A stretch of 64,000 bases of DNA from Coffea arabica (GCF_036785885.1 NC_092329.1:6944001-7008000), one strand, 5' to 3'. Positions 1-12,759 are shown, numbered from the stretch's first letter. Numbers and translations: made by a program. Notes: generated by a model from the letters alone, not told the origin.

Positions 1-1415
1 GTAGTTGCGGGCATGTCAATGCTAATATGCTTATGCTAATCTTTGGGGCGGTTCAGATTTTAGTGTCTCAGATACCAGATTTCCATAACATGGCGTGGTT
101 GTCTATTGTTGCTGCTGTTATGTCCTTCACCTATGCTTTCATTGGATTTGCACTTGGCCTTGCAAAAACCATTGGTAATAAGACTAAATTTCTTTTTGCT
201 GGCAGATTTCAGTTTCTAATTTGAGTTATGACCATTACATGTTGTATGTACTCTTACCATAAGTTCTGCAGGAAATGGGATGGTCATGGGCAGCATTTCT
301 GGAGTTCCAGCAGGTAGTGGAGCAGAAAAGTTGTGGTTAGTCTTTCAAGGAATTGCGGACATAGCTTTTGCATATCCCTATTCAGTTATTCTTCTGGAGA
401 TACAGGTTGAAAATCCAAACTTCTCTGGATGCCAAAGTTTTTTCTGTATGAATTTTGATGCCTGGAGGAATTAAAGATTAGTTTGCATTCAGGACACATT
501 GAAGTCACCTCCATCTGAAACCCAGAGCATGAAAAAGGCCTCTAGCATTTCAATCGCGACCACCACTATCTTTTACCTATGTTGCGGATGCTTTGGATAT
601 GCAGCCTTTGGAGACAAAACCCCTGGAAACCTCTTGACAGGATTTGGCTTCTACGAGCCATATTGGCTTGTCGATTTTGCCAATGCTTGCATTATTCTGC
701 ACCTTGTTGGGGGATATCAGGTACCTTACGCTATTTAGACTAAAAGAAAAACACTTAAGGTTCTTGTTTCACTCTGGTCTTAGAAGGGTCTAACAAGGGC
801 CTCTCCGGTTGATTTTGTCCAGTTTGGTCTAATTGTTGAATCCTTTTTGCATAATTTCATGCAAGTTTGGTATAATTGTGAATTAGTTGTATGAGTTGAC
901 AAAATTCACGTTTATGCCAAAGTTGAACCATTTTATGCTGATGGCAAGAATTACATAACTGGAGAAGCCTCTCGGATCCCTGATTCTCACCATCCTTGCA
1001 TATTTCCCCCATGCAGCTGGTATGCCAAGTAATCTTTGCACTCGTAGAAAAGTGGTTTGCTGCTGAGTACCCAAACAGCGCACTGAGGAAGAATTTAGAT
1101 TTGAAGCTCCCAATGTTTCCAAAATTTGAGTTGAATATGTTTAGGTTTGTGTTCAGAACCGCATTTGTGGTGACTGCAACTGGAAATGCAATGCTATTCC
1201 CGTACTTCAATCAAGTATTGGGGGTCCTGGGAGCCTTGAACTTTTGGTCTCTTGGCATATACTTCCCCGTGGAAATGTATATTGTGCAGAAAAAGATTGG
1301 CGCTTGGACAAGAAAATGGGTTCTTCTTGAAGTTTTTAGCCTCGTTTGCATGGTTATTTCGGTAGTGGCCTTGATTGGGTCGGTCGAAGGACTGATAAGG
1401 GCTAAATTAAGCTGA
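1..1415 (+). CDS. Amino acid permease (AAP type), 3' part of gene
   Basis: Plasma-membrane proton/amino-acid symporter of the AAAP superfamily. The 5' end lies outside the window. Exons by splice signals: 1-174, 272-405, 493-720, 1017-1415 (stop TGA 1413-1415); all introns are GT..AG and the frame is continuous, giving about 310 residues against roughly 470-490 for a full AAP. Family signatures include SQIPDFHN and LSIVAAVMSF in the first exon, GDIAFAYPYS-like IADIAFAYPYS in the second, CCGCFGYAAFGD and NLLTGFGFYEPYW in the third, and a C-terminal helix pair ending in AKLS. These are AAP hallmarks rather than LHT or ProT ones. The third intron (721-1016) contains a repeat shared with 12273-12494. 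No break is visible, so the gene looks functional as far as it can be seen. Which AAP member it is and its substrates cannot be decided. Confidence 0.9.
795..985. repeat. MITE-like repeat inside the AAP third intron
   Basis: This stretch is clearly related to the element at 12273-12494. Both begin with GGGCCT and then share TTGATTTTGTCCAGTTTGGT, and both contain GTGAATTAGTT(A/G)TATGA. The far end (around 965-977) is a degraded version of the terminal repeat. It is a miniature element sitting in an intron and should be spliced out. Confidence 0.6.
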
Positions 1416-2836
1416 CAAAAAATTTGCACCAAAGTGGTGATGAATTACTCAGATTTCGTTATATGAACAAATTCGTTAATCACTCAGATTCCTGTAGTTC
1501 ACAAATGCACCCATTCACTAACACACTCGCATCTTGCCACATTATAACGGATAGAAAGGTTAAATATGTTATTAGCACACACATTGCAATCAAAGATTTC
1601 TAAGTTTTTTTTTTTTTTTTTTTTTGTGGTTTCTACATTAATGGTTCTCTGAAGTAAAGTTTCTATGTATCCTTTATCTAATCTTAAATACAACTGTAAT
1701 AAGGAATTATCCTTTTAGTTTTTTTTTTTTCATTTTTCTGGAGAAACTCTGCATTTTGAAACAAAAATAGACTAGAACATATGCTTTATTCGTGGTAGGA
1801 ATTGTCTTTTTACGTAGAAAAGTTACTGGAATACTTTGAAGAGCGAATCATAAAATTTGGATCCAACGTACAAAGGAGATGTAAAAAGATATTCATGACT
1901 ATGTTGTTTCACATGAAAGAACCTAATCAAGATGAAAGTATTAAGAAAAATATTAGAAGATATTATTTACAAAAGAGGTGTGGTTGTACCTCTACGATCA
2001 TACTCAACGAATATGAAGAAGAAAGGTGCCAATTAGACGATAATGCCAAGGCAAATAAAAGATTTAGGCAAGAAATGGATTTCTTTACATGGCATAATAT
2101 CAGAATATGATAGAAGGCTGAAGCAAGACAATTTAACAAAAGGATAATGTCTCTTTTTTTTTTTATGATTTTATGTAAAATAGTAGATTATAAACTCTCT
2201 GTTATCCACAAAGGGTGGCTGACAGTCACCAAACTGAAATATTACGAGTATAAGTTCTTCCCACCCAAGCCCCTCCCCCCCCCCCCCCCCCCCCCCCCCC
2301 TTTTTCCTTCTCAAAGTTCATCATGTTAGAGCTTAGAAGTGTTTTACAGCTTTAGAAAGGTAAAGAAATCCCGGGTAGTACATTTTGTTGTTCAACCTTT
2401 ACTTTTCCAGGAACCATGTCCCATAACCCTTTGATGAATCATCTCAAAGTGGCGTCAATAAAAATCCTGTTTCAGCAACGGATGTGGTTTTGGCCATGGC
2501 CTTTTGCTTTACTAACAAATATTTGCCAGGTTTTGCAGGGACATAATCTGATATCACACCGATAGCAATAATCTATTTACATTGTTCCATTGACGCCTAA
2601 TCGAAGTAAATTGCCATTCTTTCAATTACTTCATGTATTAACTCAGGTTTTAATGTCAAAAAAAAAAAAAAAATCTCAGCATTATCAAAGTGTAGTGTCA
2701 AATTTTCATATTCTTAGACTAGGCATCCTTACAAATTTCGTGGGCTTACTAGGAATAAAAGAAAGACTCGTATTTGAGGAAGGAACAGGAACTAAGCCGG
2801 GTGGTAGTTTGTCTCCCTTTAACTTGAAAGTTTAAA
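1416..2836. other. Intergenic region downstream of AAP
   Basis: AT-rich spacer beginning with the presumed AAP 3' UTR. An open frame at 1802-2110 (102 codons, Lys/Glu rich) matches no family I recognise and has no supporting context. A run of 26 C residues lies at 2275-2300. No gene is recognised. Confidence 0.6.
2275..2300 (+). repeat. Homopolymer C tract (26 bases)
   Basis: An uninterrupted run of 26 C follows CCCACCCAAGCCCCT. It is either a hypermutable microsatellite or a sequencing/assembly artefact in an otherwise AT-rich region. Confidence 0.9.
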
Positions 2837-3310
2837 GGGCAAATTACATTCTACCCCCTGTGATTTAGCCTTTTTTAACACAACCCCCCTATGATTTCAA
2901 AAACTATACATAACCCCCTCATGGTTTGGATTAAAGTGTCAAAGTAACGGAAATAGTCATTTGTAATGGAACTTCTAAAAATGTCGAAATTATCCTTATA
3001 AATACATGACACATTAACCCCGTATAATTTTTATATTTTACTATATAAGCCCCTTATAGTTTAATACTTTACCATATAACTCCCTTATAGTTTTCAAAAT
3101 ATACACATAACCCCCCTTGGTTAATAAATAATTTTCAACTTTACATAAGGGTATTTTTGATACTTTAGGTGACTCCGTTAAGAATATGATCATTCCCGTC
3201 ACTTTGACACTTTAATCTAAACCATGAGGGGGTTATGTATAGCTTTTGAAACTATAAGGGGATCATGTAAAAAAAGGTTAAACCACAGGGGAATAAAGTG
3301 AAATTTGCCC
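2837..3310. mobile_element. Mutator-like MITE with 9-bp target duplication
   Basis: A 474-bp element with terminal inverted repeats of about 110 bp. The left end starts GGGCAAATTACATTCTACCC and the right end, reversed, reads GGGCAAATTTCACTTTATTC; both arms then share CTATACATAACCCCCTCATG. It is flanked by a perfect 9-bp direct repeat AAGTTTAAA (2828-2836 and 3311-3319). Long terminal repeats with a 9-bp target duplication are the known signature of Mutator-like elements. There is no transposase, so it is non-autonomous. A partial relative lies at 5628-5806. Confidence 0.85.
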
Positions 3311-3319
3311 AAGTTTAAA

Positions 3320-5035
3320 AGATGTCGCTTATATGTTAAAATTTCTGAAATTTTATTTGAAAATTTATGTTAACTCCAAGGTTTATATATCTTGATGAAG
3401 CTCGCCCATTCAAAATAAGAGCTCTGTTGTCTCTGCTTGTTTGAAGCAGAGAACCCTTGGCAATAATTAAGGCGACCGCATTCCCATGTTACCCACCAGC
3501 ACTCTTCCGCAAGGAGACCATTCCCAGAAGCCAGAACACTTGCCTCTGCCCATACCCTTGCCTCAAGCTACGTGCAAGATCAATTCTGCAACGTAGGTTG
3601 AAATACCAAGCAAGTTGAGGATATTTAAATAGACCTAGCCTCATAGTGGATGATACATGCATAAAATTAATGTATTAGTCGAATCCTAGTTATGCGTCAA
3701 GTGGGAATACCGGCGCATAATACACCTACGCATGCATTCGAGGGAGAAAACACAAACTTGCATGATTGCATCTGCATTGCTAATTCATTTTAAGGGAGAG
3801 CTTGTATGCTGTAGGAAGTGAAAAAGGAAGAGGAAGAAGAATGAAAGTGAGAGAGTAAATAAAATTAGAAATGGTTTTAAGGAGATTTTTTTTCTATTAA
3901 AATTAAAGTTCCTCCATGTAAATAAAATAGAGACAAAGTGAAAGTTGTTTTAGGCAATTCAATATGCCGGAAGAGGTCAATGCAATTTTTAGAATTACAA
4001 AGAAGCTACGTGAAATTATCACAGATCTCAAGGGGGGTTTCTGAATTTATCCCTTGTGATACCGTAAGCTATTCACTTAATCTTCTAAAACTTGCTAAAA
4101 AATATTTGAGACTAAGATGAATAATCAAAACTTGGGCAGAGTAATGGAATTTGATGGCACTGATTAATAAAATAAGATAATAGGATTTGCCCCTTAATTT
4201 GGGTGCATATGATTTTGAGCATCAATGAATGGGAGATTTAATAATAATAATGATTCCATTCTTTTGTATTCCCCCCTGTTGTTAATTCATAATGTCCGCT
4301 TTCTACTATTCTACTCAATGCAGTTCTTTCCCTCTCTCTTTTGCTCCCCATCTTCGCCTTCTTAGCTGGATGTGGACGATATCAAATGTCTGATTGTATT
4401 CTCCATGATCCTAGGAGGAGGATATGGCGATCTATAATTTTGGTCAGCAATTTGCGTGGAGCTTTTATTGCGTTCTTGATGCAGTCAAGCACTAATGTTT
4501 TAATTACGCAATGTGAAGTCTGAATACTCCAAATAGTACGCTAAAAAGGGAACAATATATAACTACAGATTGCAAATTAATTTGAAATTTCCGTTCATAT
4601 AATTGGTTCTGATACTCCCACTGAACTCTTTTTCTTTCGTACTATCTGAGCTAGTACAGATCATAAGTTGATTCAATGCAAGTAGAGGAAATAAATAACG
4701 TCCATGTTTTCAGGATCTAAGAGCACTGATACAGACAAATTCATCGTCACCGAAGTTAGTATCTACTTCTCGAAAGTCAGATATAGCAGCTAAGGGTTCC
4801 GCTGTGTTTAAGTATGGCATAATTTTAGATTTGAAAACTGTGTTAAAATGACGAGAATCCCATTTCTTCAATCCCCCAATCCATTTACCACTGGTTTAAC
4901 TATAAAATGGGAACCTAAAATACATTGCTGCTTGTGATGCCGCCATTGTCATCATTGCTAAAACCATTTATGATCCTTAACATAATTGAATAATTTCTAA
5001 CCAGTTCTGTTAATTTAGAAATCAGATTTTTTTTA
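3320..5035. other. Intergenic region, no gene recognised
   Basis: AT-rich spacer. A more balanced, less repetitive patch at about 3410-3600 has no open frame with family similarity. The short open frames at 3938-4120 and 4341-4523 have no recognisable product. I see no RNA gene or intact element. Confidence 0.5.
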
Positions 5036-5620
5036 GGGATAATTTTTGAAACTTCCCCTGAGGTTTCTGATGATTGTAGTCACCTCCCCTGAGATTTGAA
5101 AAAATTATACGTACTTCCATTAATGTTATGAAAAGACTATAATGGTCTTCACAAATTCTACAAATTCTAAGTAAAAAATGGGTTTAAAAGAGGAAAAAGG
5201 AAACTTTTTCTCACTAACACTTAGTTCTCCAAAAGAAGCTCTAACTCATAAGAATATATTTGTTAAAAGGAGTATTTTCACAAATCACTTAACAAAAAAA
5301 AAAAAAGAAAAATTCATGTTCAAATACAAAGAAAGGATGCCTTCAAAACATGAGTCAAATTTTCGGCAAAGAACTATTTTGAAATTTTTACCTAGTAGAT
5401 AACAGTGATATCTGACTTCTTTTATTGTTTAATTTGTTTTACAAATCAGATAAAGGCAATATAGGATATTCATTGGATTTTTTGCTCTTACATCACCATT
5501 TGTTACCAAGACATAATTTTTTGTGTGTGTGTGTGGGGGGGAGGGGTGTTGGGTTTGTAAAATTTCAAATCTCATCTTGCAATTATTAGAAACCTCGAGG
5601 GAGGTTTTTGAAATTATTCT
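5036..5620. mobile_element. MITE, same family as 28394-29398
   Basis: The left end GGGATAATTTTTGAAACTTC and the right end, reversed (AGAATAATTTCAAAAACCTC), are degenerate versions of the terminal repeats of the element at 28394-29398. Internal text such as CACCTCCCCTGAG is shared. No clean 9-bp target duplication remains, so this looks like an old copy. It abuts the partial element beginning at 5628. Confidence 0.55.
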
Positions 5621-5627
5621 TTTATTG

Positions 5628-5806
5628 GGGCAAATTACATTTTACCCCTTATGATATAGTGTTTTTGTACATAATCCCCTATGATTTCAAAAACTATTTA
5701 TGACCCACTCATAGTTTGAATTAAAGTGTTAAAGTAACGGAATTTACAATCCATAACTAATTCACCTGAAATGTCAAAAATACCCTATGTAAAGTTGAAA
5801 ATTATT
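5628..5806. mobile_element. Partial Mutator-like MITE (one arm)
   Basis: Starts GGGCAAATTACATTTTACCC and runs parallel to the arm of the element at 2837-3310, including ATGATTTCAAAAACTAT and TAAAGTGT(C/T)AAAGTAACGG. It then matches the reverse complement of that element's right interior and stops. The second terminal repeat is missing, so the copy is truncated. It lies about 270 bp upstream of the first MATE start codon and may contribute to that promoter. Confidence 0.6.
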
Positions 5807-6076
5807 TTGTTTTGGCACTTCATACTTCAAAGTGTGAATATCAGTTGTTTTCATAAGTGGTACTAGTAAAATAATAGTATAATCGACTAGCAGTTAGTAC
5901 ATATAGAGAGTAGCAGCTTAAAAAAATAAAAAATAAATAAAAAGATTACTTTATTTTAAAACCACACCTATTTAACGAGAGTTAGACCGATGGATCGCTA
6001 AGAGGCTTCTGTTTCTTCACTTGCTGTCTGACTCATAACTAGCTAGCCAAGAATTTTTCAAGAAACCAGCTTCAAC

Positions 6077-9000
6077 ATGGAAGAAGGACTGAAGAAGCAT
6101 TTGCTACAAGCTGATCAGAATGGATTCAAATGCTTGATAGATGTGCACCATAAGGATGAAGCGAATGATGATGAGGAAAAAGATCTTAAAACAAGGGTGA
6201 TTATTGAATCAAAAAAGCTATGGCAAGTTGCTGGCCCGGCCATCATCACCCGCTTAGCCAATTACTCCATGAATGTCGTCACACAAGCCTTCGCTGGCCA
6301 CCTTGGTGATGTAGAACTAGCTTCAATTTCCATAGCTAACAATGTCATTGTTGCTTTCAACTTCGGCCTTCTGGTTAGTTATTCCCATCACATTCCCAAA
6401 TAGAATATCTAGACAAATTGTAAGACCATAAATACTCATACATATAAATGAGATGAGAAATCATATAGCACAATGCATTAGCCCGATTGCTTTTATACTT
6501 GGAAAGTAAGAATACAGAAGTTCGAGTATTATAAAAAGGTTGCAGGTTGGCTGTGCAGGGTTCTAACTTCTAAGTCTTTTTAAAAAAAATAATAATTTTC
6601 AGCTTGGAATGGCAACAGCATTGGAGACACTATGTGGACAAGCATTTGGAGCCAAGAGGTACAATTTACTAGGCATATACTTGCAAAGGTCGTGGATCGT
6701 TCTGCTTCTGGCGAGCATTTTATTATTGCCAATGTACATTTACGCCACACCAATCTTGAAGCTGTTTGGCCAACCGGAAGACGTAGCTGAGCTATCTGGA
6801 TTAATCTCAATTTGGTTCATACCCCAACATTTAGGCATTGCATTTCAATGCTCAATGCAGAGATTCTTGCAGAGTCAACTCAAGAGTGATGTGGTGGCAT
6901 ATATCACAACGTTTACCTTGGTGTTTCACGTGTTCATTAGTTGGCTTATGGTTCATCATTTTCAGCTTGGAGTGATAGGTGCGGCCGTTGCTTTGGACAT
7001 CTCTTGGTGGGTTTCGGTCTTCGGCTTGTTGATTTATGTTGTCGGTGGTTGGTGTCCTCTAACATGGACTGGATTTTCCGTGGAAGCCTTCTCGGGGCTT
7101 TGGGAGTTTCTCAAAGTTTCTTCTGCTTCAGGAATCATGCTTTGGTACGTATACTTGTGCTGTTTAATGTTTATGATGAGGTAATGGATTTTCCAATTAC
7201 TAGCTAATGTTGTTGGCTCTAGTCAAGTCCATAGTCAGCGGGAGATTGCGGCACTAGAATAATCACCGTCAGCATCAATGTATCCGTATTGGTTTCTACG
7301 AGGGAAGCTGTAATTTGATCATGACTATACATATAAATGCTATCATCACGGGATAGAGTGCAAAGTGCAAACTTTGATGAATGAATTCCCCCCTTTTGTG
7401 GTTAAATCCTTCGATAATCACCTAAATTGTAGATGTTTTAACTTTTAACAGGTACAAAATACGCAATTAGGCTGAATCTTTCACTGATTCTAGTTCAACT
7501 AACTACTTGGTTAACTAAATTGAGGTGCGAATGTATATATTAATAATGAGAAGAAGACTAGCAAATCAACAAGTACCAATTTCTATTAACCCTTTTTAAT
7601 TTACTGAGCTTGTGTTTATATTTATATTGACACTTGCAGCTTGGAGTTTTGGTACTATCGAATTTTGCTACTAATGACTGGCAACCTAAAGAACGCCACT
7701 ATAGCTGTCGATGCACTATCAATATGGTATGATATTTTCATCCCAGTATTGGTTTTCTTTTTCTTTTATATTTATTGGGAGAAAGGGTTTCATTTTTACT
7801 AGACAATTCCAAGCTAGCTTCCTTCTAAAATGGTGAAGATTTCAGATGATTATAACATATTGAACTCCTTGGGAGTCATGAAAAGTGCATGTTTCATATG
7901 ACTTCTTATTTTGGCTGTGTCTGGTTTTTGATTGGAAGCATGAGCATCAATGGATGGGAAATGATGATTCCATTAGCCTTTCTGGCAGCAACCGGGTAAT
8001 CTGATGACCTTCTCTTCTACTAGTTCAATACATTTTCTATCTCACCTGCTTTCTTTAATCTTAACAAAATATTTCTGCTAAACAAGTTTGTTTGATTTCC
8101 CTTAAAGTTATCAAAATATTTTTTATCAAATAGATTTGATTTTTTTTTTCGAATGAGAATGCTGGAAAATATTTTTGACACATAAAATTTTTGATTTTCT
8201 AAATTTTGGGGAATGTGCCCCCGCCATGCATGTTACCATTGTCTTATCCACAATGGTGAAAATAAAGGGTTTATTCTAAAACGCAAGCAATTTCAGAGGT
8301 CTTACATATGGTGTCGTTTACGTTGAAAATTTGCAGAGTGAGAGTAGCGAATGAGCTAGGTGCAGGAAATGGAAAAGGAGCAAAATTTGCAGCCAAGGTG
8401 TCCTTGGTTCAATCCAATATTATGGGGATCATTTTCTGTGTGCTTATACTGATATTCCATCAGCAGTTGGCCCTCATCTTTTCATATAGCAAAGCTGTGA
8501 TTAAAGCTACCGATAAATTTTCACTTCTTATGGCTCTTACCATTCTGCTCAACAGCATACAACCAGTTTTGTCAGGTAAGAATTCGAACAATTTTTCATC
8601 CTTCTGTATTTCATACAAATCCAGCAACAGAATTATGCAAAAACGAAAAGCAATAACGAGAGGACTTTTTAAGTTTTCACTACAGCCAAGATGCTCAATT
8701 ACGTACTTTTTCACCTCTATTTCTTTATTACATCAAGTGATCTAGCCAACTTCTTCTCCATTTGGCAGGGATCGCCATTGGATCAGGGTGGCAATCATTG
8801 GTTGCCTACGTTAACTTAGGATCCTACTACGTTGTGGGAGTCCCGCTTGGTGTAGTTATGGGTTGGGTATTCAATTTTGGTGTTGAGGTATGTTTGTCCG
8901 TATTTTGCACTTTTTTTTTTTTTTTTTTTTTTGTGGTTGCTTTTGGGGACAGGTGAGGAAATGCATTCAGTAGCATTTAATAGAGAAATAAGAAGACTGG

Positions 9001-11165
9001 TAACGGACTAATGAGTTTAAACCCAAAATAGAAAAATTAGTCTGTGATCTCCAAGACATATAGAATGAGAGAGTAGAACTAAATTTTTTGTTTTTAGGCA
9101 AAATATGACAAATTTAATAACTAGTAGCATGAAGTATGACTATGACCATTATAAAAATGACCATCATAGTTAGTAAAATAGAGGATGTGTATCATATGAG
9201 ATATTATACGTGCGCATATATATTATGGAAATTTTTTTTCATAAGTACAATTAAAATTTTGGCACAAAATTATGCATATAAACTCGTACGTGAATAGTAT
9301 GAATATATTTGAAAGTTATGAAACTAAATATAGGTTAAAATTACTGTATTTTTTTCAATGATTGTGCTATATTATACCAATTTTAATTCTTATCCTTATG
9401 CATGAGATGTTAAATTTATCAAAATTTTATCACCTTATTATTCTTATATATATATATAAATCTACAGAATTATGTTATGTGTCACTATCATTTTGTATAT
9501 AACTACTTAATCTTATTTAAATTTTTTTTTTCAAAAATTGAAGTATAATTTAAAGTATAATACATCAAAAGTTTATTACATATTTTGACGATCAATTAAA
9601 ATGTACGAGCATTTTTAAAAGAAAGTACAATAAAAAAACGAGTATAAGTGAGAGATTTCGAGTTCGAATCCTATCATTCACACTAAAAAAGAAAGAGTAT
9701 TTTGCACAATTTTTTTTTGAAATGTATGAAATACAAAAATTTTTATGAATTATATGGATGAACATGTATTATACGGATATAATACAAGTATTCACTAGCA
9801 AGGACTACACATAAACTTGTTGAGTTCCATAAGGATAGAAAATGAACTAGAACAACAAAACAATATTGGGCTGTTCCTTAACTTGACAAAAATTTTCTAA
9901 CTAGTGAACTGGCCCGACCAAAAACTTGAACGGAATCGCTTTGATCCTAGCCCATTTCAGCCCAACTTAAGTAAATTCCCAACCAGAAGTGCGTTATAAA
10001 CCGATATTTGGAGACAACAAAGTTCCTGCAGAACCAACCCATTTGACTCCGATAGCCCATGAGTATACGTAGGCACAGCAAACAAAATCAGATTACGAAT
10101 TTAACTCGAAGAATTTTCTGCAGTCCCCAAGTTGCTAGTAGTAATTTCCCAGGTAATTGTTTTTATTTTTAGCTAGAACGAAAGATATAGATTTTTTTTT
10201 TTTGTTGCTAAAAGATAGAGATATTAGAATAATCAAAAAGGGTGCCAAGAACAAATATGGGAGTGCCTATCGACGATTTAATGTGAAGTTACTTCAAGAG
10301 TACACTTGGTCTCACCAATGCTTTGAATTAATGAAAAGAGAGAATCGCAGTTTTAGTTCCAAATGTTTAGGGTGTAAGTGCTTTTAGTCCCTATAGTTTG
10401 GATGAAAATAAATATAACTTCAAATGTTCCAAATTTTATGCGCATGTAGTCCTAATGATTAATTTTTACCAATTACTATCGAAATCAAGTCATATGCTAG
10501 TAAGTAATTTTTGAAAAAAAATTTTAAAAAAATATTACTTACCATAATCTATGATAAAAGATGACTAATTATTCATATGTTGATTACGTAAGTAATTAGT
10601 CTTTAACCTAATTTTTTTTTGTCAACTGAATGCTTTTTTTAGGCTAAAGTCTTATTGCTCACGTGATCAGCAACCAAGTAATCTGTCCTTTTTTATTATA
10701 AATTATGGCCAATAATATTTATTTCAAATTTTTTTAAAATTCTTTTTAAAAAATTAATTACCGATACGTAGCAGCATGTGATTGGATTCAGATAGCAATT
10801 GGTAAAAAATCAGTTAATAGGATTAGATGTATTTAGAGATTAAACCATTTGGAACTACATTTACTTTCTTCCCCACTTTAGGAACTAGAAGCGTTCATGA
10901 TCCAAACATTTGGGACTAAAACTTCATTTTCCTCTTAATGAAAAACCAGGGAATTTGGGGCGCAATGATCTTTGGTGGAACTGCTTTGCAAACAGGAATT
11001 CTTGCTGTCATTGCATTGCGTCGAGATTGGGACAACGAGGTCTTTCCTTGGAACAAATCTCCCCCAAATTGTTGTGCTTGTTAACATTTTAATTTTTAAA
11101 ACTAAAATTTTCTTCATTTTATTGGCATTGACTTACAGGCTAGACAGGCAATATCGCATGGATGA
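6077..11165 (+). CDS. MATE efflux transporter, DTX27-like (tandem copy 1)
   Basis: Multidrug and toxic compound extrusion transporter that exports organic cations or secondary metabolites in exchange for protons or sodium; 12 membrane helices are expected. Exons by splice signals: 6077-6373, 6603-7144, 7640-7726, 7939-7995, 8337-8575, 8769-8887, 10950-11039, 11139-11165. Phases join without a break to give 485 residues, normal for plant MATEs. Motifs: GHLGDVELA (74-82), LETLCGQAFGAKR (106-118), RVANELGAGNGKG (330-342), VLSG before the last-but-two exon. Resemblance is closest to the Arabidopsis DTX27 group (from memory of the family). The last exon encodes only ARQAISHG before TGA, much shorter than in copy 2. 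Intron 6 is about 2.06 kb. The final exon is the least certain. Substrate is unknown. Confidence 0.88.
9615..9692 (+). repeat. SINE 3'-end fragment in MATE copy 1 intron 6
   Basis: Contains AGTGAGAGATTTCGAGTTCG followed by AATCC, a pol III B-box-like segment, and ends in an A-rich tail. The same motif recurs at 19185-19250, 30965-31050 and 39370-39460, and inverted at 25500-25608, which indicates a dispersed tRNA-derived SINE family. Confidence 0.45.
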
Positions 11166-12086
11166 TCAACCAAATCGTATAAATGCCATACAACAGATCA
11201 CGTATCCCACTGGCAACCTCTCACAGGAATGATCTGTCAGCGTCCATGGCCTTGAATAACAAATAATAAACAGTCTCACAACAAAACCGAAATTGACAAA
11301 AAGAAATGTATAGCAGATCCTATTCCAGAGAACAATTCTTGAAATGAAATTTATAGTAGTATTTTAGAGTTGGAAATTAAGTGTATTATTCACAGCATTT
11401 CATATTTGGAGATTAAACCTCACACTTTCTCGCTTTAAATCTTGATCTTTCTAGCAGTTAGCAGATGCACAAGAAGGGGTCCCAAGTAACCTTGATCTGA
11501 TGATATGTTCCAGAGACCTGCTCTTGCCCATGTGACACCAAACTAATCTGATTTAAGTATGGACTGTATTAGTTTTTTTTCTTTTTTCCGTGCTCAATTA
11601 TAAAATACTATTCGATCGAGAATTCTCTTTCTTTGTTGTTTATCAAACTTTGAAGGGCAACGACAAGAGCTTTATTAGTCCCCCACCCCTCTAAAAAAAG
11701 ACAGAAAAAAAGAAAAGAAAACTAGGAGGGTAGTTGCTCCATCATTAATCCTTTCATTTTCTTTATGGAGATTGTTAACAAATGATATAATAGATGTAAT
11801 TGGATTTTCCCTTCTGTTGTTTGCATGTCATAGTCAAGAAAGACAAGCACGCAACTGTGGAAATCTTGGTTCAGCAGACAAATTTGCTGTTGGTTTAGGT
11901 TTAGTGAGTATTTCTCCTACTTGGATTTAAAATAGCTCAAAGGAAGTGTACAATACTTGAAGCATGAATAAACGAAGCGCTCTACATGGTAGTCAAAATA
12001 ATGACTAGTATTTTTTTCTAAAAAAAAAAAAAGGAAGTTACTAGTTATAACTCAAAGATAAAATACAAGTACAATAAGATATAACC
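11166..12086. other. Spacer after MATE copy 1
   Basis: Presumed 3' UTR, then AT-rich sequence with short A and T runs. No gene or delimited element is recognised. Confidence 0.5.
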
Positions 12087-12242
12087 TAGAGCCTGTTCGG
12101 ATTGGAGATTTTGAGAGTTTTGTAGAAAAGTACTATACCGTAATAATGTGATGTGAGTAAGATAAAAAGATAATTGAAAAATACATCAAGAGAATATTTT
12201 TACAAATTTTTTTGGGAAACTCACAATCCAAAGGGGATCTTA
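12087..12242. mobile_element. hAT-like MITE
   Basis: About 156 bp. The left end TAGAGCCTGTTCGGATTG and the right end, reversed (TAAGATCCCCTTTGGATTG), form imperfect inverted repeats of the 'GTTTGGATT' type seen repeatedly in this window. Target duplications are not clear. Confidence 0.45.
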
Positions 12243-12272
12243 GAATAATAATTTATAAATAAAAAATAAAGA

Positions 12273-12494
12273 GATCAGGGCCTATCCAATTGATTTTGTC
12301 CAGTTTGGTCTAGTAATTGTAATTCTTACAGCTTTTAGCATAAACTCATACACCTTTTGGATAATCGTGAATTAGTTATATGAATTAATAAATTTTACAT
12401 TTACACCAAATTTGTACTATTTTACATGAAATGTTATATAAATTACATAATCGGACAGAATTAGACAAAAGTTCAACTGAAGAGGCCCCTGATC
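12273..12494. mobile_element. MITE, sibling of the AAP-intron repeat
   Basis: About 222 bp, bounded by GATCAGGGCC on the left and GGCCCCTGATC on the right. The arms are related over some 35 bases, including TTGATTTTGTCCAGTTTGGT against its degenerate complement near the right end. It is homologous to 795-985. There is no coding capacity and no clear target duplication. Confidence 0.6.
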
Positions 12495-12759
12495 CTAAAA
12501 GAAATTACAAAATATTTACGTATAACTGAGATCTTCTAGTTCAGTTAAAAAGATAACAGTTTTTGTGTAAAAAATTTTAGAAATTTTAGCAGTTAAACTT
12601 TCAGTTAAATGTTCAAAATTAAGGAAAACTAAGGAAACAAATTAACAAGTGCAGCTTAATTTAAACTCCTGGAAAATAGTCATGTCTTGAAGTCACTTAA
12701 ATGTGGGTAGTTGGACTAACTTGGTGAATCGTCTCGTACAGTAACTTAAATTCCCGGCT

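Noticed and set aside
1802-2110. 102-codon open frame rich in Lys and Glu
   Set aside because: No family similarity, no promoter or splice context, and composition typical of chance frames in AT-rich DNA.
9650-9680. GAGTTCGAATC as a tRNA T-loop
   Set aside because: No acceptor stem or anticodon arm can be drawn; it is better explained as a SINE remnant.
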